Assembly (NCBI GenBank): GCA_003220935.1
Contig: QHTT01000069.1
Location: 1-51,050, forward strand
Length of the DNA stretch: 51,050 nucleotides
Reading direction: 5' to 3'
From: Gemmatimonadota bacterium
GTDB lineage: Bacteria > Gemmatimonadota > Gemmatimonadetes > Gemmatimonadales > GWC2-71-9
A program made the position numbers and the translations under genes. Every line of letters starts with the position of its first letter. Position 1 is the first letter of the stretch. Below are positions 17,737 through 26,918 of the stretch, piece by piece. The notes under the pieces are model-generated. The model had not been told where the DNA came from. It worked only from the letters and a program-made list of their open reading frames with translations, and ran no database searches.

Positions 17737-20550
17737 ATGACCGAGTCTCGGCCGACCCTGTACCTCATCGACGGCTACGCACTGATCTACCGCGCCTTCT
17801 ACGCGATGATCGCCCGGCCGCTCACCACACGGCGCGGCGAGAACACCTCCGCCGCCTGGGGCGTCACCAACTTCCTGATCCGCCTGCTGGAGACGCGGCG
17901 ACCCGACTACCTCGCCTGGGTGCACGACGTGGGCGAGTCGTTCCGCCACCAGACCTACCCGGCCTACAAGGCGACGCGGGAGAAGCTGACCGATGAGCTG
18001 CAGCAGGAGTTCGACCGTTCGGTCGAGCGGATCGAGGCGATCCTCGAGGCCTTCCGGGTGCCGGTCGTCGGGGTCGAGGGGTACGAGGCGGACGACGTCA
18101 TCGGAACGCTCGCGACGACGGCCGCCGCCCGCGGGCTCCAGGCCGTCATCGTCTCGGGCGACAAGGACTTCTACCAGCTGATCGGACCGGGGATCGCCTT
18201 GTTGAACCCGGGCCGGGGCGGGCCGGCGGCGGTGGAGGAGCAGTGGGTCGACCAGTCGAACGCCAGCGCGCGCCTCGGCGTGCCGCCCGAACGCGTCATC
18301 GACTACCTCGCCCTCGTGGGCGACAGCTCGGACAACATCCCGGGGGTGAAGGGCGTGGGCGAAAAGACGGCGCTCGAGCTGCTGAAGACCCTGGGAGACC
18401 TGGATGCCATCCTCGCGGGCGCCGACCGGATCCCCGGCAAGCGTGCGCGGGCGGCGGTGCAGCAGCACGCCGAGCTCGCGCGTCTGTCGCGCGATCTTGT
18501 CACGATCCGACGGGACGTTCCGCTGCCGCTCGACCTCGAGGCGCTGCGGCTCCGTCCGCCCGAGGTCCCGCGGCTCACCGAGCTCTTCACGGAGCTGGAG
18601 TTCCGCTCGCTGATCCCGAAGCTCGGGTCGCTCGAGGGCGTGGGCGCGGGAGGCCCCGCTCCGACAGGCCAGCGGTTGGCCGCCGTCACGGCGCCGCCCG
18701 CGCCCACGGCCCTCATCGTCGAGCCGACGATCGTCGACGATCCCGTCGCCCTCCCCGCCATGGTCGCGGCGTGCCGGGGCGCGGCCCTGCTCGCACTCGA
18801 CACTGCGACGTCGTCGCTCGATCCGATGCGCGCCGAGCTCGTGGGCCTGTCGCTCGCTGTCGCGCCGGGCCGCTCATGGTATCTGCCGTTCGCGCATGTC
18901 GCCCCCGACGGCGAGCTCGCTGGAGGGGCCCAGCCACGGAACCTGCCGGCGCTCGCGAGCGACGCGCTTGCGCCGTTGCGCGCCCTGCTGGCGGACGCCA
19001 GCGTGCCCAAGGCGGGCCACAACATCAAGTACGACTGGCTCGTGCTGCGCCGCGCCGGCGTCGAGCTGGCGGGCGTGGCCTACGACTCCATGCTCGCGAG
19101 CTTCGTGCTCGATCCCGGCCGCCGCTCACACGCGATCGACGACCTCGCGCGGGAGCGGCTGTCGCTCCAGGTGCAGACCTATGCAGACGTCGCCGGTCGA
19201 GGGCGCAGCGAGCGGCCGTTCGCCGCCGTGCCGCTCGCGGATGCGGCGCGCCACGCCTGCGGCGACAGCGAGACGGTGCTGCGGTTGCGCGAGGCGTTCC
19301 GGCCCGAGCTCGAGGACCACCAGCTGCTTGGGCTGCTCGAGCAGGTCGAGGTTCCGCTCATTGCCGTCCTCGTCGAGATGGAGTGGCGCGGCGTGCGGGT
19401 CGATCTCGAGCGGCTGAGGGAGATCTCGCGCCAGTTCTCTCTCGAGCTCGCCGAGCTCGAGGGGGCGATCTACCGGGCCGCCGGCACCGAATTCAACATC
19501 AACTCGACGCCGCAGCTCCGCCACGTGCTGTTCGAGAAGCACCAGCTGCCGGTCCTCAAGAAGACCAAGACCGGAGCGTCCACCGATTACGACGTGCTCG
19601 AGCAGCTCGCCGCGATGGGGCACGAGGTGCCGCGCCTCCTGATCGAGTACCGCGAGCTGTCGAAGCTCAAGTCCACGTACATCGACGCCCTGCCGGGGTT
19701 CATCAATCCGCGCACGGGGCGGATCCACACCAGCTACAACCAGGCCGGCGCCGCCACCGGCCGCTTGTCCTCGTCGGACCCCAATCTCCAAAACATCCCC
19801 GTGCGCACGCCGCGCGGCGAGGCGATCCGTCGCGCGTTCGTGGCCGCCCCGGGGTGGCTGCTCCTCACCGCCGACTACTCGCAGATCGAGCTCCGGCTGC
19901 TCGCCCACTTGTCGGGCGATCCGGCGTTCGTGCGCGCCTTCGCAGAAGGCGGGGACATCCACCGCCAGACGGCGGCGATCATCTTCGCTGTGCCCCAGGA
20001 ACAGGTCACGCCGGAGATGCGCGCGCGCGCCAAGACGATCAACTTCGCCACGATCTACGGACAGGGCCCGTTCGCGCTCGCTCGTCAGCTCGGCATCACC
20101 CAAGAGCAGGCCAAGGAGTTCATCGCGCAATACTTCGCCCGCTTCGCGGGGGTACGCGCCTGGCTCGACCGCACCGTGGCCGAGGCGCGCCAGCGCGGCT
20201 ACGTGGAGACGCTGTTCGGGCGGCGGCGCTACATCCCGGAGCTCAAGGACCGGAACTTCAATATCCGCGCGTTCGGGGAGCGCACCGCCACGAACTCGCC
20301 GCTCCAGGGATCGGCGGCCGACCTGATCAAGATCGCGATGATTCGCATCCACCAGGCCCTGCGCGAAGGCGGGCTCGCCACCCGGATGCTGTTGCAAGTG
20401 CATGACGAGCTGGTGTTTGAGGTGCCTGAGGGACAGCAGGGGACCGCCACGGAGCTGGTAAAACGCCATATGGAGGCGGCTGCCAGTCTGCGCGTGCCGC
20501 TCGTCGTAAGTACTGGTGTGGGAACGAATTGGGTCGATGCCAAGGGTTAA
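17737..20550 (+). CDS. polA: DNA polymerase I with probably inactive 3'-5' exonuclease site
   Basis: 937 residues from ATG 17737 (a TTG at 17728 is also in frame). Three domains: 5' nuclease (about 1-290; YLIDGYALIYRAF, EGYEADDVIGTLA, GDSSDNIPGVKGVG), 3'-5' exonuclease-like (about 320-520) and family-A polymerase (motif A DYSQIELRLLAHLSGD, motif B RARAKTINFATIYGQG, motif C QVHDELVFE). In the exonuclease domain, motif I reads LDTATSSLD: Asp355 is kept but the metal-binding Glu is Ala357. Motif II keeps Asn429/Asp433 (HNIKYD). Motif III has His506 instead of Tyr before Asp510 (HACGD). Proofreading is therefore probably weak or absent, while repair and Okazaki-fragment functions should be intact. 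No clear Shine-Dalgarno. Confidence 0.97.
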   Translation: MTESRPTLYLIDGYALIYRAFYAMIARPLTTRRGENTSAAWGVTNFLIRLLETRRPDYLAWVHDVGESFRHQTYPAYKATREKLTDELQQEFDRSVERIEAILEAFRVPVVGVEGYEADDVIGTLATTAAARGLQAVIVSGDKDFYQLIGPGIALLNPGRGGPAAVEEQWVDQSNASARLGVPPERVIDYLALVGDSSDNIPGVKGVGEKTALELLKTLGDLDAILAGADRIPGKRARAAVQQHAELARLSRDLVTIRRDVPLPLDLEALRLRPPEVPRLTELFTELEFRSLIPKLGSLEGVGAGGPAPTGQRLAAVTAPPAPTALIVEPTIVDDPVALPAMVAACRGAALLALDTATSSLDPMRAELVGLSLAVAPGRSWYLPFAHVAPDGELAGGAQPRNLPALASDALAPLRALLADASVPKAGHNIKYDWLVLRRAGVELAGVAYDSMLASFVLDPGRRSHAIDDLARERLSLQVQTYADVAGRGRSERPFAAVPLADAARHACGDSETVLRLREAFRPELEDHQLLGLLEQVEVPLIAVLVEMEWRGVRVDLERLREISRQFSLELAELEGAIYRAAGTEFNINSTPQLRHVLFEKHQLPVLKKTKTGASTDYDVLEQLAAMGHEVPRLLIEYRELSKLKSTYIDALPGFINPRTGRIHTSYNQAGAATGRLSSSDPNLQNIPVRTPRGEAIRRAFVAAPGWLLLTADYSQIELRLLAHLSGDPAFVRAFAEGGDIHRQTAAIIFAVPQEQVTPEMRARAKTINFATIYGQGPFALARQLGITQEQAKEFIAQYFARFAGVRAWLDRTVAEARQRGYVETLFGRRRYIPELKDRNFNIRAFGERTATNSPLQGSAADLIKIAMIRIHQALREGGLATRMLLQVHDELVFEVPEGQQGTATELVKRHMEAAASLRVPLVVSTGVGTNWVDAKG

Positions 20551-20655
20551 GCATGGCTCTTGCAGGAATGGGCTGTGGTGCCCACTATAGGTGGCGCCGG
20601 GCCTGTGCGCGTCCGGTCAGGGTTCGGCGCCGTTTGGCGCCCGGAGGGTTAGCCG

Positions 20656-21036
20656 GTGACGTGTCGCCGTGGCTTTACGCTGATCGAGCTGTTGATCGTG
20701 GTGGTGATCATCGGGATTCTCGCGGCCATCGCGATTCCGAAGTTCGCCAACACGAAGGAAAAGGCGTACATCGGCTCCATGAAATCCGACCTGCGCAACC
20801 TCGCGACGGCAGAGGAAGCCTTCTTCTACGACAGCTCGACCTACACGCTCAACCTCGCCGCCATGAACAATTTCAGCGCGTCGACAGGCGTCAGCCTCAC
20901 GGTCAACGAGGCCACGGCGCAGGGTTGGTCGGCGACCGCGTCAAGCGCCAATACCACCCGCAAGTGCTACCTCTTTTCGGGCGCGGCTGCCCCGGTGGGT
21001 AGCGCTACGACCGAGGGCCGCATTTCCTGCTCGTAG
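20656..21036 (+). CDS. Type IV pilin / pseudopilin (PilA-like)
   Basis: 126 residues from a GTG at 20656 with GGAGGG seven bases upstream. The N-terminus is a class III prepilin leader: MTCRRG cleaved before FTLIELLIVVVIIGILAAIA, with the conserved Glu at mature position 5. The rest is a short globular domain with two Cys (RKCYLFSG and the terminal ISCS) that could form the C-terminal disulfide of pilins. Prepilin peptidase and assembly ATPases are not in the window, so it is a lone structural gene. The 105-bp upstream gap contains TTGCAG and CACTATAGG as a weak promoter candidate, and a GGCGCC-gttt-GGCGCC hairpin just ahead of the ribosome-binding site. Confidence 0.93.
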   Translation: MTCRRGFTLIELLIVVVIIGILAAIAIPKFANTKEKAYIGSMKSDLRNLATAEEAFFYDSSTYTLNLAAMNNFSASTGVSLTVNEATAQGWSATASSANTTRKCYLFSGAAAPVGSATTEGRISCS

Positions 21037-21074
21037 AGCCACCCTACCGGGAATTCACGCGCCGCCGCGAGGGG

Positions 21075-21335
21075 ATGTGCTTCGCCCTCGACGGCGGCGT
21101 TTGGCTTCATCGTCACCGGCTCCGCGACGAGCCCATGGTCCATCTCGTGAGCGCCGACAAGGATCGCCTGCTGGCGCTGGGGGCCGAGCTGGGCATGCGG
21201 CCGGAGTGGTTGCAGTACAAGCCGCTGAAGGACCCGAGGACCGGCCAGAGAGTGCCGGCGTGGCACTGGGATCTCTGGGGATCACGCCTGCGGGAGTTAG
21301 ACCGTGAAGGAGACGCCGGGGCGCCCAGACGCTGA
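21075..21335 (+). CDS. DUF4031-like small protein
   Basis: 86 residues, ATG at 21075 preceded by GAGGGG. The pattern WLHRHRLRDEPMVHLVSAD, then LLALGAELGMRPEWLQY, then WHWDLWGSRLREL resembles DUF4031 proteins, which pair a short N-terminal strand with a helix carrying LG-x-R/P-x-W-x-Q and a late HyD-type motif. The biochemical role of the family is not known to me. It follows the pilin by 38 bp on the same strand and ends in an inverted repeat that lies between it and the convergent transporter. Moderate confidence in the family, higher that it is a gene. Confidence 0.65.
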   Translation: MCFALDGGVWLHRHRLRDEPMVHLVSADKDRLLALGAELGMRPEWLQYKPLKDPRTGQRVPAWHWDLWGSRLRELDREGDAGAPRR

Positions 21336-21380
21336 GTGGATCTAACCTCATCACTCGCTCCGTGGATCCACTGGACGTCT
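21327..21380. terminator. Imperfect inverted repeat between convergent genes, possible terminator
   Basis: AGACGCTGAGTGGATC (21327-21342) is nearly complementary to GATCCACTGGACGTCT (21365-21380), with a 22-base loop. It covers the end of the DUF4031-like gene and stops 18 bp before the end of the MMPL gene. There is no T-run on either side, so termination is only inferred from the position. Confidence 0.4.
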
Positions 21381-21398
21381 CAGCACCTCGGCGTCTCC

Positions 21399-23672
21399 CT
21401 ATGTGTCTACCTCCCGCTCCAGCCTGGGTGCCCTGACCCCTGGCCACCAGTTCCATCTCCCCGCGATGTGCATGATCGCCGGCACCAACACCATGCGGAT
21501 GAGCGTCGCGTCCAGCAGCACGGCCGCCGCGAGGCCGAAGCCCACGAGCTGTACCGCCAGGACCCGGGCGAACGCGAACGTGCCGAACACGAGGATCATG
21601 ATGAGCGCGGCGCTGGTAATCGTCGACGCGGTCGCGGAGAGGCCCTCCATCGTGGCATGGTCGTTCCGGCCGGTCTTGTCGAAGACTTCCTTTACGCGCG
21701 TGAGGAGGAACACCTCGTAGTCCATCGACAACCCGAACACGATCGCGAATACCAGCACCGGGACGACCACCCAAATCGCTTCGGTCGGGCCTTCCAGCCC
21801 GAACCACTTCCCCCCGTAGCCGTCCTGGAACACGAGCACCGTGAGGCCGAACGACGCGCCCACCGACAGACAGTTCAACAGCACCGCCTTGAGCGGCACG
21901 AGCAGCGAGCGGAACGCGAAGAACAACATGATCGCCGTGGTCGCGAGCACGAGTCCGACGGTCTCGGGGAAACGCCGCAGCAGCTCGTGCTGGGTATCGA
22001 CGTTGGAAGCGGCGAAGCCGCCGACCACGACTTCCGCACCCGTCAGCCCGCGCACGCCGTGCGCTATCACGGTGCGCACGTGCCGGGCCACGTCCATCAT
22101 CCCCGCCAGCGAGACGGTGTCCGCGGGGATCACGTCGAGCAGCGTGATGCGCTGGTCGGCGCTCAGGTAGGCGTCGAAGAACTTCGCGTTCTTGGCGCGG
22201 GCCGCAGCGGGGTCGCTGTAGTAAATCGCCAGCTGCAGCGTCGACAGGCCCGGCCGGATGCTCGCCACGCCGCGCACTTCGCGCACCCGGGGATCCTTGC
22301 GGAGCGAGTCGGTCAGCGCCTTGAGGCCCGGCAGGCGGCGGCCGGACAACGCCGCCTCTCCTTCCGGGAACTGGACGACGACGCGGATCGGCTGAATGGC
22401 GCCGCTCGCGCCCATCGCCCGCAGCGCCGCGAGCCCCTGACCCGACTCCGACTCCGGCGGAAACCAGTTGGTGGCGGGCAGGCCGAGGCGGAGTCGCGTG
22501 AGGGGGAAGGTGAGGAGTCCGATCCCGACGCCGCCGAACGCGACCGCCCGCCACGGGCGGTGCCCGAGCCAGCGTGCCCAGCGTTCCCAGCCGGTCGGCG
22601 CGTGGAACCGGGCGAGCGGGCGCGCCAGCCACCGCGGGCGGTCGATGTTACGCCCCAGGACGGCGAGCAGGGCGGGGAGGAACGTCGTGGCGAGCAGCAC
22701 CGCCGCGAGCACGACGAGCAGCCCGCCCACGCCGACCGACCGCGTGTCCGACAGCGGCGTCATCACCAAGGCCGCAAAGCCCACGACCACGGTGATCCCC
22801 GAGGTGACCACGGCCGACCCGGCGGTCTCGATGGTGCGCACCGCCGCATCCACCGGCGACAGCCCGCGATTCAGCTCCTCACGGAAGCGTGTGACGATGA
22901 GGAGCGAGTAGTCGATGCCCACACCGAGCCCCACCATCGTGGTGATGTTCAGCACGAACACCGACATCGGAAGGTAGTGCGCCGCGACCGTCACGAGGCC
23001 GAGCGCGATCGTGATCGCGAGCACGCCCACGATGACCGGGAGCATCGCCGCCACCAGCGCGCCGAACGCCACCACCAGCACGACGAGGGTGAGCGGCAGC
23101 GCCTGCGCCTCGCCCCGCTCGGTGTCCTCGGCGCTGATGGTCCGGACGTCGTGATCGAGCGCCGGGAAGCCCGTCAACTTCACCTCGAAGCCGTCGGCGC
23201 CAGGCGCCTGCGCCAGCGCGCTCCGGATCTTGTCCCGTAGGTCGGGGATCACGCTCTTGTTGATTTCGCTCGTGAATTCCGGCGTGAGCGCGGCGATGAG
23301 AAACGTGGTGCGCCGGTCGCGGCTGACGAAGGTCGATTCGCCGATCGAGCGGACCGAGATCACTTGGCTGACGTAGGGGCGTCGCTCGGTGGCGGCCTTC
23401 AGGGTGTCGAGCACGACGCCGAAGCGCTGGTTCGTCCAGCGCACCGGACCGTGCACCACGATGGCGACGTAGTCAGCGAATGGGCTCGGGAAGGCTTGCT
23501 TGAGCAGCTCGGAGGCGCGCGCGGATTCGGTGGTCTCGCTGGCGCCGCCGCGCAGCGCCAGGACCTGCTGCACGTGAGTCGCCCGCGGTGCGAACAGCAG
23601 CGCCAGCGCAGTCCATACCGCGATGACCCCCGCGCGCCAGCGGACGAGCGGGCCCGCGGGTAGCGCAAACAT
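21399..23672 (-). CDS. MMPL/RND-superfamily membrane transporter
   Basis: 757 residues with the two-fold MMPL architecture: one helix, a large periplasmic loop, a block of five or six helices, then the same again (about 12 helices). The RND proton-relay-type motif is present in both halves: GLGVGIDYSLLIVTRF in the first and VFGLSMDYEVFLLTRV in the second, each with the Asp-Tyr pair. MMPL proteins export lipids, hopanoids or drugs using the proton gradient. The substrate cannot be told from the sequence; the neighbours give no lipid-synthesis context. The start is the first Met of MFALPAGPLVRWRAG. Transcribed alone, divergent from the matrixin-type gene 90 bp away. Confidence 0.94.
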   Translation of the reverse strand: MFALPAGPLVRWRAGVIAVWTALALLFAPRATHVQQVLALRGGASETTESARASELLKQAFPSPFADYVAIVVHGPVRWTNQRFGVVLDTLKAATERRPYVSQVISVRSIGESTFVSRDRRTTFLIAALTPEFTSEINKSVIPDLRDKIRSALAQAPGADGFEVKLTGFPALDHDVRTISAEDTERGEAQALPLTLVVLVVAFGALVAAMLPVIVGVLAITIALGLVTVAAHYLPMSVFVLNITTMVGLGVGIDYSLLIVTRFREELNRGLSPVDAAVRTIETAGSAVVTSGITVVVGFAALVMTPLSDTRSVGVGGLLVVLAAVLLATTFLPALLAVLGRNIDRPRWLARPLARFHAPTGWERWARWLGHRPWRAVAFGGVGIGLLTFPLTRLRLGLPATNWFPPESESGQGLAALRAMGASGAIQPIRVVVQFPEGEAALSGRRLPGLKALTDSLRKDPRVREVRGVASIRPGLSTLQLAIYYSDPAAARAKNAKFFDAYLSADQRITLLDVIPADTVSLAGMMDVARHVRTVIAHGVRGLTGAEVVVGGFAASNVDTQHELLRRFPETVGLVLATTAIMLFFAFRSLLVPLKAVLLNCLSVGASFGLTVLVFQDGYGGKWFGLEGPTEAIWVVVPVLVFAIVFGLSMDYEVFLLTRVKEVFDKTGRNDHATMEGLSATASTITSAALIMILVFGTFAFARVLAVQLVGFGLAAAVLLDATLIRMVLVPAIMHIAGRWNWWPGVRAPRLEREVDT

Positions 23673-23762
23673 CTACCGTGCAAGCATAAGGAGGCCACAA
23701 TCATAGAGACGCCCGCGGGCCAAAGCTAGCGGTGCGCCACCGCGTTCCGACATATTGCGCGC

Positions 23763-24605
23763 ATGATCGAGCGTCGCCTCTCCTTCCTCATCGCCGGGCT
23801 CGTCGTGTTCTTCGTGTCCGCGGTGCTCTGGAACGTGTCCGCGCCGACTCGCCGCCCGGCGCGCGCCGGCGGAGCCGTCGACTCCACCACGTTGGTCACA
23901 GTCCGCGCCGACACGACGCGGGCCACACCGGGCGGCGCGAGCGACACGACCGTCACGCGGGGCGGGCAGTCCCCTGCTCCGCCGGCCCCGCCGCTCTCGG
24001 CGGATGCGTCGGGTCCGAGCTACATGGAGCTGCTCGCTCGTTCCGAAACGCGGCGCCGCATCCGCGCGAGCGCGGGCTACACCTACTTGAACGAGGTCGT
24101 CGCCCAGAGCGAGGACTCGATGCTGCATCGCTGGGACAACCGCATCCTCACCCCGGTGCGGGTGTTCCTCGGGCCTAGCACGGCCGCCAACTTCCAGCCC
24201 GGCTTCCTCGACGCGGTGCGCGGCGCGTTCCAACGCTGGGAGGAGGCGGGCGTGCCCTTGCGGTTCCGCTTGGACGCGGACTCGGCGGCGGCCGAAGTGC
24301 GCTTCAAGTGGAGGCTGCAGTTCGAGATCCAGCGCACCGGCCAGACCGACCTCACCTGGGACCAGGACGGCCGGCTCGTGAACGGCGTGGTCACGCTCGC
24401 CACATTTGACCCCGCCGGGCGGCCCCTCTCTGTGGACGACGTCCGCGTCGTGGCGCTGCACGAGATCGGGCACTTGATCGGTCTCGACCACTCAGCGGAC
24501 TCGACCGACATCATGTTCGCGATGACCAAGGTGCGGGACCTCTCCTCGCGCGACATCGCGTCCGCGCGCCTCCTTTACCAGCTCCCGCCCGGGACTCTGC
24601 GCTAG
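23763..24605 (+). CDS. Membrane-anchored matrixin-type zinc protease
   Basis: 280 residues. An N-terminal helix (LSFLIAGLVVFFVSAVLW) anchors the protein, followed by a Thr/Pro/Ala-rich linker to about residue 85. The metzincin signature HEIGHLIGLDH lies at 233-243, and the Met-turn follows as STDIMFAM, matching matrixin-type peptidases (M10). Three His bind zinc and the Glu is the general base. It should act on extracytoplasmic proteins. A CATATT about 8 bases before the ATG could be a -10 element for a leaderless or short-leader mRNA. It is 37 bp ahead of the AmrS-like gene on the same strand. Confidence 0.9.
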   Translation: MIERRLSFLIAGLVVFFVSAVLWNVSAPTRRPARAGGAVDSTTLVTVRADTTRATPGGASDTTVTRGGQSPAPPAPPLSADASGPSYMELLARSETRRRIRASAGYTYLNEVVAQSEDSMLHRWDNRILTPVRVFLGPSTAANFQPGFLDAVRGAFQRWEEAGVPLRFRLDADSAAAEVRFKWRLQFEIQRTGQTDLTWDQDGRLVNGVVTLATFDPAGRPLSVDDVRVVALHEIGHLIGLDHSADSTDIMFAMTKVRDLSSRDIASARLLYQLPPGTLR

Positions 24606-24642
24606 GACGGGGCCGGGGTATATTCCAGGCAGGGGCCCGCCC

Positions 24643-25746
24643 ATGACGTACCGCGGTATCATCTCCTTCCTCACCCACGACGCTCCCGACGGCGGCGCCG
24701 CTACGCTCGCTCAGGTGCTGGACGCCCGCGTGCGCGAGGGGGAACTGGTCGAGCAACTCGAGGGCGGCGCCGTGCGGTGTTTCGCCTGCGGGCACCGCTG
24801 TTTAGTGCGGCCCGGGCGGCGCGGGATCTGCAAGGTCCGCTTCAACAAGGACGGCACGCTGTACGTCCCCGCCGGATACGTCGCGGCGTTGCAGAGCGAC
24901 CCCACCGAGAAGAAGCCGTTCTTCCACGTCCTTCCTGGCTCGGACACGCTCACGTTCGGCATGCTGGGATGCGACTTCCACTGCGGCTATTGCCAGAATT
25001 GGCTGACCAGCCAGGCGCTGCGCGACGACGCCGCCGGCGTGCTGCCCAGCGACGCGACCCCGGACGCCCTGGTGCGGCTGGCGTTGCGGCAGGGTGCGAA
25101 GATGGTCGGGTCGTCGTATAACGAGCCGCTGATCACGGCCGAGTGGGCCATGGATGTGTTCAAGGTCGCGCGGGTCCACGGGCTCAAGACCGCGTTCATC
25201 TCGAACGGGAACGCTACCCCGGAGGTGCTCCAGTACATTCGGCCGTGGACCGACTGCTACAAGATCGACTTCAAAGCGATGGACGATCGGCGCTACCGCG
25301 AGCTCGGTGGGGTGCTGCAGCACGTCCTCGACGCGATCCGCATGGTGTACGAGCGCGGCCTCTGGCTTGAGCTCGTCACCTTGGTCGTCCCCGGCTTCAA
25401 CGACGACGACGCCCAGCTCGCGCGTGCGGCCGACTATATCGCCGCGATCTCGCCGGAGATCCCGTGGCACGTGACCGCGTTCCACAAGGACTACAAGATG
25501 ACGGACCCCGACGACACGTCCGCGGAAACGCTGCTCCGCGCGTGCGACATCGGGGCCCGAGCCGGCCTCAAGTTCATCTACGCCGGCAACCTCCCTGGTC
25601 GCGTCGGCCGCTGGGAGAACACCTATTGCCCCGACTGCGGGGACCTGCTCATCGAGCGCTCCGGGTACGTCATCAAGCAACAGCGCGTCGGCGCGGACGG
25701 GCGGTGTCCCGCGTGCAGCCGGCGGATTCCGGGCATTTGGTGCTAG
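24643..25746 (+). CDS. amrS: AmmeMemoRadiSam-type radical SAM protein (AmrS)
   Basis: 367 residues. The radical SAM [4Fe-4S] motif is CDFHCGYC (Cys110, 114, 117), flanked by FGMLG and QNW as in AmrS/PflA-like enzymes. An N-terminal Cys set (CFACGHRCLV with a later GICKVR) and two C-terminal CxxC pairs (CPDC, CPAC) add a zinc-ribbon or extra cluster. SSYNEPLITAEWAMD and NGNATPEVL are typical of the family. The partner genes of the AmmeMemoRadiSam trio (Memo-like and AMMECR1-like) are not in the window. The enzyme depends on Fe-S assembly, for which the SUF operon and SufT-like gene are present. The end overlaps the serine hydrolase start. Confidence 0.92.
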   Translation: MTYRGIISFLTHDAPDGGAATLAQVLDARVREGELVEQLEGGAVRCFACGHRCLVRPGRRGICKVRFNKDGTLYVPAGYVAALQSDPTEKKPFFHVLPGSDTLTFGMLGCDFHCGYCQNWLTSQALRDDAAGVLPSDATPDALVRLALRQGAKMVGSSYNEPLITAEWAMDVFKVARVHGLKTAFISNGNATPEVLQYIRPWTDCYKIDFKAMDDRRYRELGGVLQHVLDAIRMVYERGLWLELVTLVVPGFNDDDAQLARAADYIAAISPEIPWHVTAFHKDYKMTDPDDTSAETLLRACDIGARAGLKFIYAGNLPGRVGRWENTYCPDCGDLLIERSGYVIKQQRVGADGRCPACSRRIPGIWC

Positions 25747-26918
25747 CGGTCTTCCTGCTGTTACAGACGGGGTCTGCGGCAACCCCGGGGCCCGGCCCCG
25801 GAGTTGGTCTACCCCGGTCGGCAGCGTTTGACGCTGCGGCGTTCGATCCCCTGGTCCTGGACGGCATCCGCCAGGGCGGGTATCCCGGCGCGGCGTTGGT
25901 GATCGGCCGGCGGGACACAATCCTGTTCGCCAAGGGCTACGGTCACCTGACCTGGTCCTCCTTGAGCCCCGCCGTCACTGTCGACAGCACCCTCTACGAC
26001 CTCGCTTCGCTCACCAAGGTGATCGCGACGACGCCGGCACTCATGATCCTGGTGGAGCGCGGGACCGTGAGGCTCGACGCGCCGGTCGCGACCTACATAC
26101 GCGAGCTCGACGGGACCGGTGCGGCGGGCGTGACGGTGCACCAGCTGCTCGCGCACATCTCCGGGCTGCGCGCCGACATCCCGGACCACGAGCTCAAGGC
26201 GCTCCCCGACAGTGCCGCCGTGATGCGGCGCGTACTGTCGGAGACGCCCCGTGTTCCGCCTGGTACGCGCGTCATTTACAGCGATCTCAACGCGATCTTG
26301 CTCGGTGAAGTGGTGCGGCGCGCGGCCGGCGAGCCGCTCGACCGGTTTGCGGCTCGCGAGGTGTTCGCGCCCCTGGACCTGCGAGAGACCCTGTTTCGGC
26401 CGCCCGCCCGGCTCAGGTCGCGGATCGCGCCGACGGGGGTGTGGCACGGCCACCCCGTGGCGGGGGTGGTAAACGACGGCAGCGCGTTCAAGCTGCGCGG
26501 GGTCTCGGGGAACGCCGGCCTGTTCGCGACGGCTGCCGACGTCGCGCGCTTTGCTCAGTTCATGCTCTCGGGCGGGGCGCGCCCGAACGGCCGGCGCCTG
26601 GTGCGTGCGGAGACCGTGCGGCTGTTCACCAGCAAAGCAGCGGACTTCGGCCACGGCACCGAGGCTCGCGCCCTCGGCTGGCAGGCAGTGCCCACGGGCG
26701 AGAAGGAGTCGAGCGCGGGGACGCGGTTCGGCCCCAGAAGCTACGGCCACACTGGTTGGACCGGGACGTCGCTCTGGATTGACCCCGATCGCGACCTGTT
26801 CGTGGTGCTGCTCACGAACCGGGCCTACGCCCCGCGCGCGCGACGGCCGTTCACGGTCCTGAAAACAGTGCGCGGCCGGCTTGCCGACGCGGCCGCCCAG
26901 GCGTCCGATGCGCGCTGA
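25704..26918 (+). CDS. Exported serine hydrolase of the beta-lactamase/PBP class C fold
   Basis: About 404 residues, GTG 25704 (GTG 25713 or 25740 also possible); a much longer in-frame ORF upstream is a shadow of the AmrS-like gene. A signal peptide (HLVLAVFLLLQTGSAA) is followed by the catalytic motifs SLTK (nucleophile Ser and Lys in LASLTKVIAT), YSD in VIYSDLNAI, and HTG in GHTGWTG. This is the class C/esterase-type penicillin-binding-protein fold, which includes carboxypeptidases, esterases and beta-lactamases; nothing marks it as an antibiotic-resistance enzyme. Spacing GGxxN and VSGNAGLFATAADVARF are typical for family S12. The gene overlaps the DCC-family gene by 11 bases. Confidence 0.9.
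   Translation: MSRVQPADSGHLVLAVFLLLQTGSAATPGPGPGVGLPRSAAFDAAAFDPLVLDGIRQGGYPGAALVIGRRDTILFAKGYGHLTWSSLSPAVTVDSTLYDLASLTKVIATTPALMILVERGTVRLDAPVATYIRELDGTGAAGVTVHQLLAHISGLRADIPDHELKALPDSAAVMRRVLSETPRVPPGTRVIYSDLNAILLGEVVRRAAGEPLDRFAAREVFAPLDLRETLFRPPARLRSRIAPTGVWHGHPVAGVVNDGSAFKLRGVSGNAGLFATAADVARFAQFMLSGGARPNGRRLVRAETVRLFTSKAADFGHGTEARALGWQAVPTGEKESSAGTRFGPRSYGHTGWTGTSLWIDPDRDLFVVLLTNRAYAPRARRPFTVLKTVRGRLADAAAQASDAR

Noticed and set aside
20571-20620. Possible sigma-54 promoter ahead of the pilin (TGGC and TTGC present)
   Set aside because: The spacing between the GG and GC elements is wrong for -24/-12 recognition.
21336-23240. 634-residue plus-strand frame opposite the MMPL transporter
   Set aside because: Charged shadow with His/Arg/Glu repeats; the minus-strand frame has clear membrane segments and motifs.
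25704-26918. Antibiotic-resistance beta-lactamase
   Set aside because: The SxxK/YxD/HTG motifs place it in the wide PBP/esterase class C group; nothing specific to lactam hydrolysis is visible.
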